The position numbers were made by a program, and so were the translations under genes. The notes below the pieces were generated by a model, which saw only the letters and a program-made list of their open reading frames with translations, had not been told where the DNA came from and ran no database searches. From Candidatus Limimorpha equi (GTDB lineage Bacteria; Bacteroidota; Bacteroidia; Bacteroidales; F082): a stretch of 5,595 nt of DNA. The stretch is taken from positions 1-5,595 of the forward strand of contig JAGHSL010000419.1 in assembly GCA_018065885.1 (NCBI GenBank). The letters run 5' to 3'. Shown here one piece after another: positions 1-5,595 of the stretch. Numbering within the stretch: the stretch's first letter is position 1; each line of letters opens with the position of its first letter.

Positions 1-73
1 CGACCATTCGCATGATTTGCCCGATTGAGGGTTGATAATGACCACGTATTATGGGAATCTTGCGAACAGACAT
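1..73 (-). CDS. Possible 5' end of an unidentified gene, cut by the left edge
   Basis: An ATG on the minus strand at 73-71 opens a frame that stays open to the window edge, giving 24 codons beginning MSVRKIPIIRG and continuing HYQPSIGQIMRMV. An in-frame TAA lies four codons upstream, so this is the first ATG of the frame. It would start 25 bp after the stop of the lipoprotein gene on the same strand, a spacing compatible with an operon or a separate downstream gene. There is no clear Shine-Dalgarno sequence, and the first base of the ATG falls in the end of a small inverted repeat. I do not recognise the protein. Twenty-four open codons can occur by chance, so this is a weak call that only the flanking sequence can settle. 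Confidence 0.27.
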   Translation of the reverse strand, partial: MSVRKIPIIRGHYQPSIGQIMRMV

Positions 74-90
74 TCCGTACACTTACGGAA
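73..90 (-). other. Perfect 7-bp inverted repeat (hairpin) after the lipoprotein gene
   Basis: TTCCGTA at 73-79 and TACGGAA at 84-90 are perfect reverse complements separated by a 4-nt loop. The hairpin lies 8 bp beyond the lipoprotein stop codon, where a terminator or RNA 3'-end structure might be expected. No T-run follows it on either strand, so it is not a standard intrinsic terminator. It could instead stabilise the mRNA 3' end, or mask the possible start codon at 73. Confidence 0.35.
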
Positions 91-98
91 GACACGGG

Positions 99-785
99 TC
101 AATTCTGTGGACTGCAGACTGCCCGAACAGAGAGACCACGGTCGCGGTAGTTGCTGCCCATGCCTGAGATGTCCGAACTGAAGAGGCTGCCCCACGCGCT
201 GTCAGGGTGGTCAGTGAAGAGCGAACTCGACCAGTAGTAGCCGAGGCCGTCCGCATCGGTGAGATTGCCACCCCAACGGCAGCCAGCGGCAGGCAGGAAG
301 AGAGTGTTGCCGTTAGGTCCCGTGAAGTGTTGTCCATTCACGCCATTTTGCGTTGTCCACACCGAAGTGCAATGGCTGAAAAGCTCATTCCATTCCTCAT
401 GCGTCGGGGTGCGCCAGCCACTGTCCCATTTGGCCGTGGCTGCATCGTCGCCCGCTTGCAGAATGGTCAGGTTGTCGGTATAGCCGTTGCAGCCATAGTC
501 AGAATCGTTGCAATATTTTGTCAGATCATCAGAATCACCACATGTGTAGGTGCTCCAATCGTAAACGTTTTTCGGCTGGGTTTCGCCCCAGGCGAAGTAG
601 TCGCCGTAGTCTTCGGGGCTGTCCGCGCCCACGTTACACGTTGCCCACAGAAGCCCACTCGGAAGACCGAGGTCAACGTATACGTGATTGTCACTCGGAT
701 TGTCATTGTCTTTCTTGCATGATACGCACAGCGCCATCGCCATGCAGGTCAGAATCATTACTAATGTCTTGAAATGTTTTTTCAT
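99..785 (-). CDS. FISUMP-domain lipoprotein (Fibrobacter succinogenes major paralogous domain)
   Basis: This 228-residue protein is probably anchored by lipid to the cell envelope. Residues 1-22 form a lipoprotein signal peptide (MKKHFK, a hydrophobic stretch, then CVS), with the modified cysteine at C23. The -3 position is Cys rather than the usual Leu. The residues after it, KKDNDN, resemble the Lys/acidic surface-export signal of Bacteroidota lipoproteins, so surface exposure is plausible. Residues 37-224 match the FISUMP domain by eye: VDLGLPSGLLWATCNVGA (37-54), GDYFAWGET (61-69), WRTPTHEEWNEL (124-135), LFLPAAGCR (162-170), YYWSS (183-187) and DRGLSVRAVC (215-224). The length suits one domain behind a lipoprotein linker. 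The domain is widespread and often paralogous in Bacteroidota and Fibrobacter, and its molecular function is not established. Mature-protein cysteines other than C23 are C50, C82, C92, C99, C139, C169 and C224; some may form disulfides. The ATG at 785 is supported by the signal peptide and a good ribosome binding site. The gene looks richer in G+C than its neighbours. Confidence 0.9.
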   Translation of the reverse strand: MKKHFKTLVMILTCMAMALCVSCKKDNDNPSDNHVYVDLGLPSGLLWATCNVGADSPEDYGDYFAWGETQPKNVYDWSTYTCGDSDDLTKYCNDSDYGCNGYTDNLTILQAGDDAATAKWDSGWRTPTHEEWNELFSHCTSVWTTQNGVNGQHFTGPNGNTLFLPAAGCRWGGNLTDADGLGYYWSSSLFTDHPDSAWGSLFSSDISGMGSNYRDRGLSVRAVCSPQN

Positions 786-789
786 CTTT

Positions 790-797
790 CACCCCCT
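790..797 (-). promoter_or_regulatory. Ribosome binding site of the lipoprotein gene
   Basis: Read on the minus strand this is AGGGGGTG, one mismatch from the ideal AGGAGGTG, and it ends 4 nt before the ATG at 785. It is the only strong Shine-Dalgarno sequence in the window; the other starts lack one, as is common in Bacteroidota. It fixes the start codon and suggests efficient translation. Confidence 0.6.
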
Positions 798-862
798 GAT
801 ATGTGTCGGGCGCAACTTCTTGTTTTGTTTGACTTATTTTAACTGTTATTTCTTTCAAACCG

Positions 863-893
863 CAAAGATAGAAAACTTCATGCGTGGATTAAA
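863..893 (-). promoter_or_regulatory. Bacteroidota-type promoter for the FISUMP lipoprotein gene
   Basis: On the minus strand TATCTTTG (870-863) is a perfect match to the -7 consensus TAnnTTTG. Upstream, TTTA (893-890) is one base from the -33 consensus TTTG, with a 19-bp spacer inside the usual 19-21 bp range. Transcription would begin near 856, giving a leader of about 70 nt that contains the strong ribosome binding site. It implies the gene is transcribed independently of the methyltransferase gene upstream. Confidence 0.6.
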
Positions 894-912
894 TACCGCA
901 ACTATATGAAAC

Positions 913-948
913 AAAAAAATCAACAGTCGGCTCCACTTCATGCCAACT
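913..948 (-). terminator. Candidate intrinsic terminator at the end of the methyltransferase gene
   Basis: On the minus strand AGTTGGC (948-942) can pair with GCCGACT (931-925), seven pairs including one G-U, across a 10-nt loop. Five nucleotides later comes a run of seven T (919-913). The 5' arm lies in the last codons of the methyltransferase gene and the TGA stop is in the loop, so the terminator would overlap the reading frame. The gap before the T-run makes it imperfect, but its position between this operon and the separate lipoprotein promoter fits. Confidence 0.4.
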
Positions 949-1711
949 TCACACACCTATAAATAATCTCCTCTCCCCTGCGCGCCAAGTGCATACGCTC
1001 GCGCTGGGCTTCCGGGAGTTCGTAATACAGACGGTCTTCGGTGACATCGAAGCCGGCCTTACGCAACACATCGGCATAGTCGCGACCAAACTGACGCACA
1101 TGGTCGTATTGGCCAAAAAGACGCTCGCGCTCCTTCGGGTCGGTGATGCTTGGGTCTTCGAAAGTATCCACATCAGGGTTGATGGGCACCAGAAGAATCG
1201 CCCAACCGCCTGGTTTCAAAATGCGCTTGATTTCGGCAAAAGCCCTGTTCGCATCGCTCACATGCTCCAGGACATGGTTGCAGATCACCACATCGAAAGT
1301 ATCGTCAGGCTGCTGAATGTCGGTGACATCCAGATGCAGGTCGGCAATCGGCGAGTCGAGGTCGGCGGTGGTGTAATCAAGGTTTTTCAAGGCACGGAAA
1401 CGCTTGAGGAAAGGCTGCTCGGGCGCAAAATGCAAGACTTTCAAAGGTGCCGTGAAGAAGTCGGTTTTCTCTTTCAGATAGAGCCAAAGCAGGCGATGAC
1501 GTTCCAACGACAAGCATCTGGGGCACAAACGGTTATCCATCGCCACCCCGTAGCCGTAGGGCAAAAACTTGCGGAAATGCGAGCCACAGACGGGACATTC
1601 CACCTTGTTGCCCCAATAGAAAGGGCGAATGAAAAAACTGAACACATAACTCAACTTGATGAGCCACTGACGCGGGAAAATGCGTGTAAAAAAGGAAATA
1701 AGTCTCTTCAT
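938..1711 (-). CDS. Class I SAM-dependent methyltransferase with an N-terminal zinc knuckle
   Basis: This 257-residue protein probably transfers a methyl group from S-adenosylmethionine to an unknown acceptor. A basic, hydrophobic N-terminus (about 1-32) could associate with membrane. Two pairs of cysteines, C39-x2-C42 and C63-x2-C66 (CPVC and CPRC), form a likely zinc-binding knuckle. The Rossmann-like domain follows: VLHFAPEQ at 92-99 occupies the SAM motif I position, ADLD (116-119) is the likely acidic motif II, FDVVICNHVLEHV (139-151) is the post-I/motif IV strand, and LKPGGWAILLVP (165-176) is the classic Methyltransf_11-type motif. HVRQFG (204-209) and a KAGF segment (218-221) complete the fold. 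Motif I lacks the usual GxGxG, as I recall for a subgroup with HFAPE. The start overlaps the stop of the glycosyltransferase gene (ATGA), so the two are probably translationally coupled and act on the same molecule, perhaps a surface glycan. The family call is secure by motif; the substrate is unknown. Confidence 0.87.
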   Translation of the reverse strand: MKRLISFFTRIFPRQWLIKLSYVFSFFIRPFYWGNKVECPVCGSHFRKFLPYGYGVAMDNRLCPRCLSLERHRLLWLYLKEKTDFFTAPLKVLHFAPEQPFLKRFRALKNLDYTTADLDSPIADLHLDVTDIQQPDDTFDVVICNHVLEHVSDANRAFAEIKRILKPGGWAILLVPINPDVDTFEDPSITDPKERERLFGQYDHVRQFGRDYADVLRKAGFDVTEDRLYYELPEAQRERMHLARRGEEIIYRCVKLA

Positions 1712-2835
1712 TGCATCATTTTTGTTATCGTTTCAACCATGCGTGACCAAGAATATTTCTTCTTTTCTTCGGCCACGTTCGTCTCAAATTCATTCATTCG
1801 TTGTGAATCAAAGAAATCGACAAGTGCATCAGCTATCTTGCCGCTATCGCAATCGGTGACATAGCCGACTTTGCCGTCAGGCACCATCTCCTTCAGTCCA
1901 CCGACATCGGTCACCAACATAGGCCGCTCAAAGTGATAAGCAATCTGAGTGACACCACTTTGCGTTGCCGACTTATAGGGCTGAACCACAATGTCAGCAG
2001 CATTAAAGAAATATTTCACCTGACTGTCGGGGACAAACTCCGTATGCCAGATTATCCGACCTTCCAAGCCAAGTTTATGTTCCAGTTCATGGTATTGTTC
2101 ACCGCCATTATAAAATTCACCGGCAACAATCAGCTTGACGTTTTTCGACTTGAAACGCTCATCGGCAAATGCTTCCAGTAACAAATCAAGACCTTTGTAA
2201 TCGCGAATGATGCCAAAGAAAAGCATATAGCGGCACTCAGGCTCCAAATCCAGAAAACGCAGAGCCTCGTCTCTGCTCACTTTTTCCCCAAAGTTATCGA
2301 ATAAAGGATGAGGGCACAATGCAGCAGTTTTTTTCTTATCGAACAAACGCAAATCGTCAAGTACAGACTGCGACATGGCCACGAAACTGTCCACCGACTT
2401 GATGAAATAACGGGCAAACGCCTTGTCACCAATACGGTGTTCGTGAGGAACGACATTGTCGAGCAGGCTCACCACTTTTGTCTTCCCGTTTTTTCTTGCC
2501 ATGCGGCATATCGTTCCAAGGCAAGGCGCCATGAACGGCAACCAGAACCTTGTCAATACCAAATCACATCCGTTTTTCCGAATCATTCTGCCAACCTTCA
2601 GCCAATTGAACGGATTGACCGAATTCACCATTCTCGTAATCTTCAAGCCTTCGGGAGCCGATTCCGACGAAAACTGCGTTTTGCCAGGAAACAGGAAATC
2701 GGGATACTGAAGCGAAAAAGTAATGATTTCCGCAGTCCAGCCTTCATTCTGAAACTCCTTGGTCAGCCTTTCATTATAGGCAGCCAACCCGCCACGATAC
2801 GGATAAGCCGGCCCCAAAACAAGCACCTTTTTCAT
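1708..2835 (-). CDS. GT-B glycosyltransferase (family 4-like)
   Basis: This 375-residue protein likely transfers a sugar from a nucleotide-sugar donor in the cytoplasm, probably in envelope or exopolysaccharide synthesis. The N-terminal acceptor domain begins KKVLVLGPAYPYRGGLAAY, with the glycine-rich loop of GT-B enzymes (about 8-19). The C-terminal donor domain shows FFGIIRDYKGLDLLLEAF (206-223), VAGEFY (237-242), FFNAADIVVQPY (276-287), then TQSGVTQIAYHFERP (291-305) and VTDVGG (308-313). Length is normal for the family. The EX7E motif of many GT4 enzymes is not apparent; the matching region reads SATQSGVTQIA. I chose ATG at 2835 because the encoded MKKVLVLGP is a typical first beta strand; a GTG two codons upstream (2841) is possible. 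Neither start has a Shine-Dalgarno sequence. The gene leads an operon with the methyltransferase, which it overlaps by 4 bp. Sugar and acceptor specificity cannot be read from the sequence. Confidence 0.9.
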   Translation of the reverse strand: MKKVLVLGPAYPYRGGLAAYNERLTKEFQNEGWTAEIITFSLQYPDFLFPGKTQFSSESAPEGLKITRMVNSVNPFNWLKVGRMIRKNGCDLVLTRFWLPFMAPCLGTICRMARKNGKTKVVSLLDNVVPHEHRIGDKAFARYFIKSVDSFVAMSQSVLDDLRLFDKKKTAALCPHPLFDNFGEKVSRDEALRFLDLEPECRYMLFFGIIRDYKGLDLLLEAFADERFKSKNVKLIVAGEFYNGGEQYHELEHKLGLEGRIIWHTEFVPDSQVKYFFNAADIVVQPYKSATQSGVTQIAYHFERPMLVTDVGGLKEMVPDGKVGYVTDCDSGKIADALVDFFDSQRMNEFETNVAEEKKKYSWSRMVETITKMMQ

Positions 2836-2893
2836 ATTCACACTGTATTAAATCACGGAAAAAACAATCATCTTTTCCTCTCAAATGTATGGG

Positions 2894-2922
2894 CAAAAAT
2901 ATGAAATAATCAAGTAGACAAA
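2894..2922 (-). promoter_or_regulatory. Candidate promoter of the glycosyltransferase-methyltransferase operon
   Basis: On the minus strand TATTTTTG (2901-2894) matches the -7 consensus TAnnTTTG exactly, and TTTG (2922-2919) matches the -33 element. The 17-bp spacer is shorter than the usual 19-21 bp, which lowers confidence. Transcription would start near 2887, giving a leader of about 50 nt before the ATG at 2835. The region is very A+T-rich, so chance matches are possible. Confidence 0.42.
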
Positions 2923-2944
2923 AAGATATAAACGAAATTTGTCT

Positions 2945-2952
2945 TAATTTTG
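2945..2952 (+). promoter_or_regulatory. Candidate -7 promoter element for the DUF4834-like/YfhO operon
   Basis: TAATTTTG is an exact match to the Bacteroidota -7 consensus TAnnTTTG and lies 20 bp before the ATG at 2973. No good -33 TTTG is seen 19-21 bp upstream, where the sequence is an A-rich run. Transcription would start near 2960, leaving a leader of only about a dozen nucleotides, consistent with the lack of a Shine-Dalgarno sequence. It lies divergent to, and about 45 bp from, the -7 box of the opposite operon. Confidence 0.45.
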
Positions 2953-2972
2953 CAGCAAATTAGAGTTTTTCT

Positions 2973-3179
2973 ATGGAAGGATTTTTGACATTCTTGTTTA
3001 TCGTCATCGTAGTGTTCTACGCATACAGTCTGATTATCAAGCTGATATTCAAGCACAAACTGAAAAAATTGGAAAAAGAAATAAATCAGGACGAATTTGA
3101 AAGTCCAACGAGCAAAAAGCAAGACATACACGTTGACCCGAATATCGGTGAATATACTGATTTTGAAGAAATTGAATAA
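2973..3179 (+). CDS. Small single-pass membrane protein, DUF4834-like
   Basis: This 68-residue protein has one hydrophobic segment at about residues 4-26 (GFLTFLFIVIVVFYAYSLII), a basic stretch right after it (KHKLKKLEKEI, about 28-37), and an acidic, polar tail ending DFEEIE. The positive charges after the helix predict that the tail is cytoplasmic. This layout resembles DUF4834 proteins of Bacteroidota, though members I recall are often somewhat longer; that assignment is from memory and moderate. Function is unknown. It sits 13 bp before the YfhO gene on the same strand, behind a candidate promoter, so it is likely co-transcribed with YfhO and might be an accessory subunit, which is inference. 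An antisense frame at 2910-3344 covers it, but the transmembrane-plus-basic-flank design and operon spacing favour this frame. Confidence 0.75.
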   Translation: MEGFLTFLFIVIVVFYAYSLIIKLIFKHKLKKLEKEINQDEFESPTSKKQDIHVDPNIGEYTDFEEIE

Positions 3180-3192
3180 AAACACATCAACA

Positions 3193-5595
3193 ATGAAAAT
3201 ATCGTTAAAAGACAACAGCACAAAGAAAGCACTTGGCATTTTGATTGCCATAATCGCTTTTGCCCTTATCACCTTGCTGTATTTCAACCCAATTCTTGAG
3301 GGAAAACGCATCAAGCAGCACGACATCGAAATGTTCAAAGGCATGTCGCATGAAGTAGTCAGTTACCGGGAAGCCACAGGTGAACAGACCTTGTGGACCA
3401 ACTCCATGTTTGGCGGAATGCCGGCTTGGAACATCAGCGTGCCCCAGAAAAGCAACCTGATGACCGGCGTAAGCAAAGTCTTGACATTAAACTTTCCGAA
3501 TCCCATTGGAAGCGTATTTATTAGCATGTTAGGCTTTTTCATCCTTTTGCTAATACTCGACAACAGCATAGGAATCAGTTTCTTAGGAGCCTTAGCTTAC
3601 GGCCTGACCTCTTACCTGTTTATCATCATTGGGGCTGGACACAACAGCAAGGCTTTTGCCATGGCCTACATGGCTCCCGTCATTGCCGGCATCATTCTCA
3701 CCTACAGAGGGAAATACCTGACGGGAAGCATACTCACAGCCATCGCCCTGGCTTTGGAAGTTAAAGCCGGGCACTTGCAAATCACCTATTACCTCTTGCT
3801 AATTGTAGTGATGATTGTCATTGCAGAACTAATCAGCGACATTATCGAGAAAAAGGGTGCTAACTTCCTGAAAGCCAGCGGATTGCTCATAATAGCCGCC
3901 AGCATTGGCATCCTCACCAATTCGATGACGCTGTATGCGAACTACGAATTCGGCAAGGAAACCACACGCGGGAAACCCATTCTGACGCAGGTCGCTGACA
4001 ATCAGACAAAAGGACTCGAACGCGATTACATCACCCAGTGGAGTTATGGTATTGGCGAGACTTGGAGTTTGTTAATTCCTAACGCGAAAGGCGGCGCATC
4101 GGCTTATATCGGCAACGACAATCCTGCGCTCGAAAAAGCCGACCCACAGTTCCGCTCCAGCATCGCGCAAAGCAATGCCTATTGGGGCGACCAGCCTGGC
4201 ACAAGCGGCCCCGTTTACGTCGGCGCCATCATTGTTTTCCTGTTCGTTTTAGGTTGTTTCACCGTGAAAGGCAAACTGAAATGGGTATTGCTGGCAGCGA
4301 CAATCCTATCCATTTTGCTCAGTTGGGGCAAGAATTTCATGGGATTCACCAATTTCTTCCTCGATTTCGTGCCAGGTTACGATAAATTCCGCGCCGTTTC
4401 CATGACTTTGGTCATTGCCGAAGTATGTATGCCATTGCTCGGCATTTTGGGCTTGGCCGAATTAGTGAAAGACCAAGAGCAATTCAAGAACAAGGCAAAA
4501 TATCTGTACATCTCCTTGGGCATCACAGCCGGTTTCTGTCTCTTGTTCTACATTGCGCCGAAACTCTTCTTCAGTTTCCTCAGTCAAGGCGAAGCCCAGC
4601 AGTTTGGCGAAATGATGTCGGGCAAGGATGGTGCTATCTATCAAGCCTTTGCGACACAACTTGAAGACGTGCGCGTGGCCATTTTCCGCAAGGATGCCAT
4701 CCGCAGTTTCTTCTTCATCATCCTTTCTGCCGTGCCGATTTTCCTCTGCGGGAAAGGCAAGCTGAAAGCTGCGCCCGCTTTCCTCGCTCTCGCTGCATTG
4801 ACTCTCATTGACATGGTTCCCGTCGACCGCCGATACCTCAACAACGACAACTTCATCGACAAACGCCAATACGACAAGCCTTTCAACGCTTCGGTTGCCG
4901 ACAAAGCCATTCTGAGCGACCAAACACTGGACTATCGCGTCATCAACCTCACGAAAGATGTTTTCAACGATGCCAGCACATCCTACTTCCATAAATCAGT
5001 GGGTGGCTATCATGGTGCCAAACTTCGCCGCTATCAGGATGTGATTTCGGAATATTTAGGGACAGAAGTGCGCAACTTCAATTCCATTTTCAAAAACGTC
5101 AAGACAGAACAAGATTTCATCAACGGCATGAGCCAGCAGAAAGTGCTCAACATGCTGAACACCAAATATGTGATTTACGACCCGAACTCCGAACCTTTGC
5201 AAAACCCGTGTGCTTTCGGCAATGCCTGGAGCGTCAGCGACATCAATTGGGTGACGACGCCAAACGAAGAAATCGATGCCATCGCCACGACCGATGTCCG
5301 CTCAACAGCCATCATCAGCAAGGAATTTGAGAGCCAAATCGGGGTCTACAACCCAACCGACAGTCTTCCTGCACAAATCGAAATGACAGAATACCGCCCA
5401 AACAGACTCACTTACCAATACCACGGAACAGAAGACAAACTCGTTGTTTTCTCCGAGATATGGAGTTGCTACGGCTGGAAACTTTTCGTTGACGGCGAAG
5501 AACAGCCTTTGCTCCGCGCCAACTACCTGCTGCGTGCCGCCATGATTCCGAGCGGCGACCACGAGCTGGTGATGCAATACGACATAAAAGCCTAT
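3193..5595 (+). CDS. YfhO-family polytopic membrane protein, 3' end missing
   Basis: The frame starts at ATG 3193 and runs 801 codons to the window edge without a stop. It looks like the YfhO family (PF09586), probable GT-C-type integral membrane glycosyltransferases; in Gram-positive bacteria YfhO-type proteins glycosylate cell-wall polymers using lipid-linked sugars. The substrate in Bacteroidota is unknown. A first helix (about 12-31) is followed by an extracytoplasmic loop with QHD (42-44) and LWTNSMFGGMPAWN (67-80), where GT-C enzymes carry a catalytic acid; D44 is a candidate. About a dozen more helices follow, roughly at 104-121, 127-147, 153-190, 196-215, 226-246, 341-378, 403-424, 437-456 and 503-543. 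A long extracytoplasmic C-terminal region (about 545-801) includes FSEIWSCYGWKLFVDG (753-768) and LLRANYLLRAAMIPSGDHE (773-791), typical of the YfhO C-terminus. Family length suggests only a few dozen residues, including a last helix, are missing. There is no Shine-Dalgarno sequence; the start is set by the 13-bp gap after the upstream gene and the N-terminal helix. Confidence 0.88.
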   Translation, partial: MKISLKDNSTKKALGILIAIIAFALITLLYFNPILEGKRIKQHDIEMFKGMSHEVVSYREATGEQTLWTNSMFGGMPAWNISVPQKSNLMTGVSKVLTLNFPNPIGSVFISMLGFFILLLILDNSIGISFLGALAYGLTSYLFIIIGAGHNSKAFAMAYMAPVIAGIILTYRGKYLTGSILTAIALALEVKAGHLQITYYLLLIVVMIVIAELISDIIEKKGANFLKASGLLIIAASIGILTNSMTLYANYEFGKETTRGKPILTQVADNQTKGLERDYITQWSYGIGETWSLLIPNAKGGASAYIGNDNPALEKADPQFRSSIAQSNAYWGDQPGTSGPVYVGAIIVFLFVLGCFTVKGKLKWVLLAATILSILLSWGKNFMGFTNFFLDFVPGYDKFRAVSMTLVIAEVCMPLLGILGLAELVKDQEQFKNKAKYLYISLGITAGFCLLFYIAPKLFFSFLSQGEAQQFGEMMSGKDGAIYQAFATQLEDVRVAIFRKDAIRSFFFIILSAVPIFLCGKGKLKAAPAFLALAALTLIDMVPVDRRYLNNDNFIDKRQYDKPFNASVADKAILSDQTLDYRVINLTKDVFNDASTSYFHKSVGGYHGAKLRRYQDVISEYLGTEVRNFNSIFKNVKTEQDFINGMSQQKVLNMLNTKYVIYDPNSEPLQNPCAFGNAWSVSDINWVTTPNEEIDAIATTDVRSTAIISKEFESQIGVYNPTDSLPAQIEMTEYRPNRLTYQYHGTEDKLVVFSEIWSCYGWKLFVDGEEQPLLRANYLLRAAMIPSGDHELVMQYDIKAY

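Noticed and set aside
1..38. Plus-strand frame ending with tandem stops TGA TAA at 33-38, as a possible 3' end of a gene
   Set aside because: Only ten codons are visible, with no recognisable sequence; random open stretches of this length are common.
207..722. Plus-strand open frame of 171 codons
   Set aside because: It is antisense to the FISUMP gene, whose signal peptide, domain motifs, promoter and ribosome binding site are all on the minus strand.
989..1864. Plus-strand open frame of 291 codons, longer than the methyltransferase gene it overlaps
   Set aside because: It is antisense to a gene with clear CxxC pairs and SAM motifs, and its translation shows no recognisable domain. It runs across the ATGA junction into the glycosyltransferase gene, as expected of a codon-bias shadow.
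2836..2841. GTG start two codons upstream of the glycosyltransferase ATG
   Set aside because: It adds only Met-Asn before MKKVLVLGP and has no Shine-Dalgarno sequence; the ATG at 2835 is the more likely start, though GTG cannot be excluded.
2308..2904. Plus-strand open frame of 198 codons
   Set aside because: It is antisense to the glycosyltransferase N-terminal half and has no recognisable motifs; its end extends into the A+T-rich promoter region.
2910..3344. Minus-strand open frame of 144 codons
   Set aside because: It overlaps the DUF4834-like gene and the start of YfhO on the opposite strand. Its hydrophobic, Phe-rich translation is what antisense reading of Lys/Glu-rich codons gives.
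4462..4992. Minus-strand open frame of 176 codons
   Set aside because: It lies wholly inside the YfhO gene and is rich in Glu and Val, which is typical of the antisense of Phe/Asn codons; no family features are visible.

Overview
The window looks like chromosomal DNA from a Bacteroidota species, most likely order Bacteroidales (Prevotella/Bacteroides-like). This rests on several signs. The promoters fit the Bacteroidota pattern (TAnnTTTG at -7, TTTG-like at -33), and Shine-Dalgarno sequences are mostly absent. There is a FISUMP-domain lipoprotein with a charged +2 region, a DUF4834-like small membrane protein, and a Bacteroidetes-type YfhO protein. Species assignment is inference.

Layout, left to right. 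Positions 1-98 hold a small hairpin and possibly the first 24 codons of an unidentified minus-strand gene running off the left edge. A minus-strand FISUMP lipoprotein gene (99-785) follows, with its own good promoter and a clear ribosome binding site. Next is a two-gene minus-strand operon (transcribed from 2835 down to 938): a GT-B glycosyltransferase gene whose stop overlaps, by an ATGA junction, the start of a zinc-knuckle class I SAM-dependent methyltransferase gene. A candidate terminator sits at the methyltransferase stop codon. A 137-bp intergenic region (2836-2972) carries divergent candidate promoters. To its right, on the plus strand, are a 68-residue single-pass membrane protein (DUF4834-like) and, 13 bp later, a large YfhO-family polytopic membrane protein that is still open at the right edge after 801 codons.

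How the genes may fit together: a cytosolic glycosyltransferase coupled to a methyltransferase, back to back with a GT-C-like YfhO membrane protein, suggests a small envelope- or glycan-modification neighbourhood. The FISUMP lipoprotein is probably an independent surface protein gene. No substrate can be read from the sequence. I see no rRNA, tRNA, CRISPR array, insertion sequence or phage gene. I see no convincing new biological system; the most interesting points are departures from family motifs in the glycosyltransferase and methyltransferase, and the regulatory layout.
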